Part shown: positions 6,105 through 6,471 of the stretch, piece after piece | Layout of the letters: every line of letters begins with the position of its first letter | How positions within the stretch are numbered: the first letter of the stretch is position 1 | NCBI GenBank assembly: GCA_002299425.1 | Contig: DBNW01000066.1 | Span: 9,360-15,830, forward strand | DNA: 6,471 bases | Source of the DNA: Methylococcaceae bacterium UBA662 | GTDB taxonomy: Bacteria > Pseudomonadota > Gammaproteobacteria > Methylococcales > Methylomonadaceae | Direction of reading: 5' to 3' | Position numbers and translations under genes: made by a program | The notes under the pieces: model-generated | The model's database searches: none | Seen by the model: the letters and a program-made list of their open reading frames with translations, nothing else | Told to the model about the DNA's origin: nothing

Positions 6105-6183
6105 AATAAATAAAATATAAATAATAAGTTAATTTTTGTAATTTTTATACAAAAAAGCAACTTAAGCAAGTAAATTTCTGCAA
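6105..6183 (-). promoter_or_regulatory. AT-rich leader between sufB and the ATPase gene, likely promoter region
   Basis: This 79-bp gap is almost entirely A and T. On the minus strand it holds several -10-like hexamers (TATAAA at 6149-6144, TATTAT at 6126-6121, TATATT at 6119-6114) and two TTGCTT -35-like hexamers (6169-6164, 6160-6155), but no pair has good spacing. A promoter for the ATPase-RloB pair is plausible here. Which elements are used cannot be decided from the sequence. Confidence 0.35.
6133..6155. repeat. 8-bp inverted repeat upstream of the ATPase gene
   Basis: TTTTTGTA (6133-6140) and TACAAAAA (6148-6155) are perfect inverted copies separated by 7 bases. With one G-C pair per stem it would be a poor terminator. 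Its place between sufB and the ATPase start, overlapping promoter-like hexamers, suits an operator for a dimeric regulator, but low-complexity AT sequence makes chance symmetry likely too. Confidence 0.4.
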
Positions 6184-6471
6184 TTACCCCACCGACCCTT
6201 CCAAACTCAAGCCCAACAAGGCCTGCGCTTCCACCGCAAATTCCATTGGCAATTCCTTAAACACTTCCTTGCAGAAACCATTGACAATCATCGATACGGC
6301 ATCTTCTGCTGAAAGCCCGCGTTGCTGGCAGAAAAACAATTGGTCTTCGCTGATTTTAGACGTGGTGGCTTCGTGTTCGACTTGCGCGGACGGCTGCCTG
6401 ACTTCGACATACGGGAAGGTATGGGCACCGCAACGGTCGCCGACCAACAACGAATCGCACTGGGTGTGGTT
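6184..6471 (-). CDS. sufB: Fe-S cluster assembly protein SufB (C-terminal 95 residues)
   Basis: SufB is the scaffold subunit of the cytoplasmic SufBC2D complex on which the Fe-S cluster is built. The frame is open to the window edge, so this is a partial gene and the 5' part lies outside. The fragment starts with NHTQCDSLLVGDRCGAH and ends with the family terminus SLEGSVG. It is the same length as the matching end of E. coli SufB. By that alignment fragment Cys5 equals Cys405, the sulfur-accepting/cluster-interface cysteine, and His33-Glu34 in VEHEATTS equal His433-Glu434. MIVNGFCKEVF and LPMEFAVEAQ are also typical. The internal TTG at 6450 is not a start, since conserved SufB sequence continues upstream of it. 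sufC normally follows directly, but here the two-gene ATPase-RloB cassette intervenes immediately after an intact stop codon. Confidence 0.97.
   Translation of the reverse strand, partial: NHTQCDSLLVGDRCGAHTFPYVEVRQPSAQVEHEATTSKISEDQLFFCQQRGLSAEDAVSMIVNGFCKEVFKELPMEFAVEAQALLGLSLEGSVG

Noticed and set aside
6133..6155. The AT-rich inverted repeat as a sufB rho-independent terminator
   Set aside because: The stem has a single G-C pair and is followed on the minus strand by a mixed AT sequence instead of a U-run, so it was listed only as a repeat.
4086..6190. Target-site duplication or terminal inverted repeats flanking the ATPase-RloB cassette
   Set aside because: Comparing the two borders by eye gave only trivial shared words such as TTTTTG. 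No transposase or integrase is present, so no mobile element was annotated.
6184..6450. Stand-alone 88-residue gene starting at TTG 6450
   Set aside because: Conserved SufB sequence (NHTQCDS) continues in frame to the window edge, so this is the truncated 3' end of sufB.
1..6471. CRISPR array, tRNA, rRNA or riboswitch
   Set aside because: No regularly spaced repeats, no tRNA-like cloverleaf ending in CCA and no recognisable riboswitch core were seen. Nearly all of the window is coding.

Overview
The window looks like a proteobacterial chromosome segment, probably gammaproteobacterial, judged only from how closely the Suf proteins follow the E. coli SufBCDS pattern. No rRNA, tRNA or other taxonomic marker is present, so the genus is not assigned. 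The backbone is a SUF iron-sulfur cluster assembly operon on the minus strand: the C-terminal 95 codons of sufB (entering at the right edge), sufC, sufD, and finally sufS at the left edge. All visible catalytic and structural residues of these four proteins are intact.

Two accessory pieces interrupt the backbone. Between sufB and sufC, on the same strand, sits a two-gene AT-rich cassette: an AAA15/ABC-type ATPase (RloA-like) followed, through a TAATG stop-start overlap, by an RloB-family protein with TOPRIM-like acidic motifs. ATPase plus RloB is a pairing found in phage-defence (abortive-infection-like) modules. Between sufD and sufS, on the opposite strand, sits a gene for a Uma2-family protein with a PD-(D/E)XK nuclease-like fold. 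No integrase, transposase, tRNA or clear target duplication accompanies the defence cassette.

Layout from left to right: a possible 3' end of a plus-strand gene (1-45); sufS (minus); a short divergent promoter region with overlapping -10 boxes and a 13-bp imperfect direct repeat that covers both start codons; uma2 (plus); a strong hairpin between the convergent uma2 and sufD; sufD and sufC (minus, ATGA overlap); the rloB-like and rloA-like genes (minus); an AT-rich leader with an inverted repeat; and the 3' end of sufB (minus).

SufB, SufC and SufD form the scaffold/ATPase complex and SufS supplies persulfide sulfur. I see neither a terminator nor a convincing promoter between the RloB-like gene and sufC. 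Expression of sufCD therefore probably depends on transcripts that cross the defence cassette, which links an antiphage-type module to iron-sulfur housekeeping. sufS appears to have been uncoupled by the uma2 island and given its own promoter.
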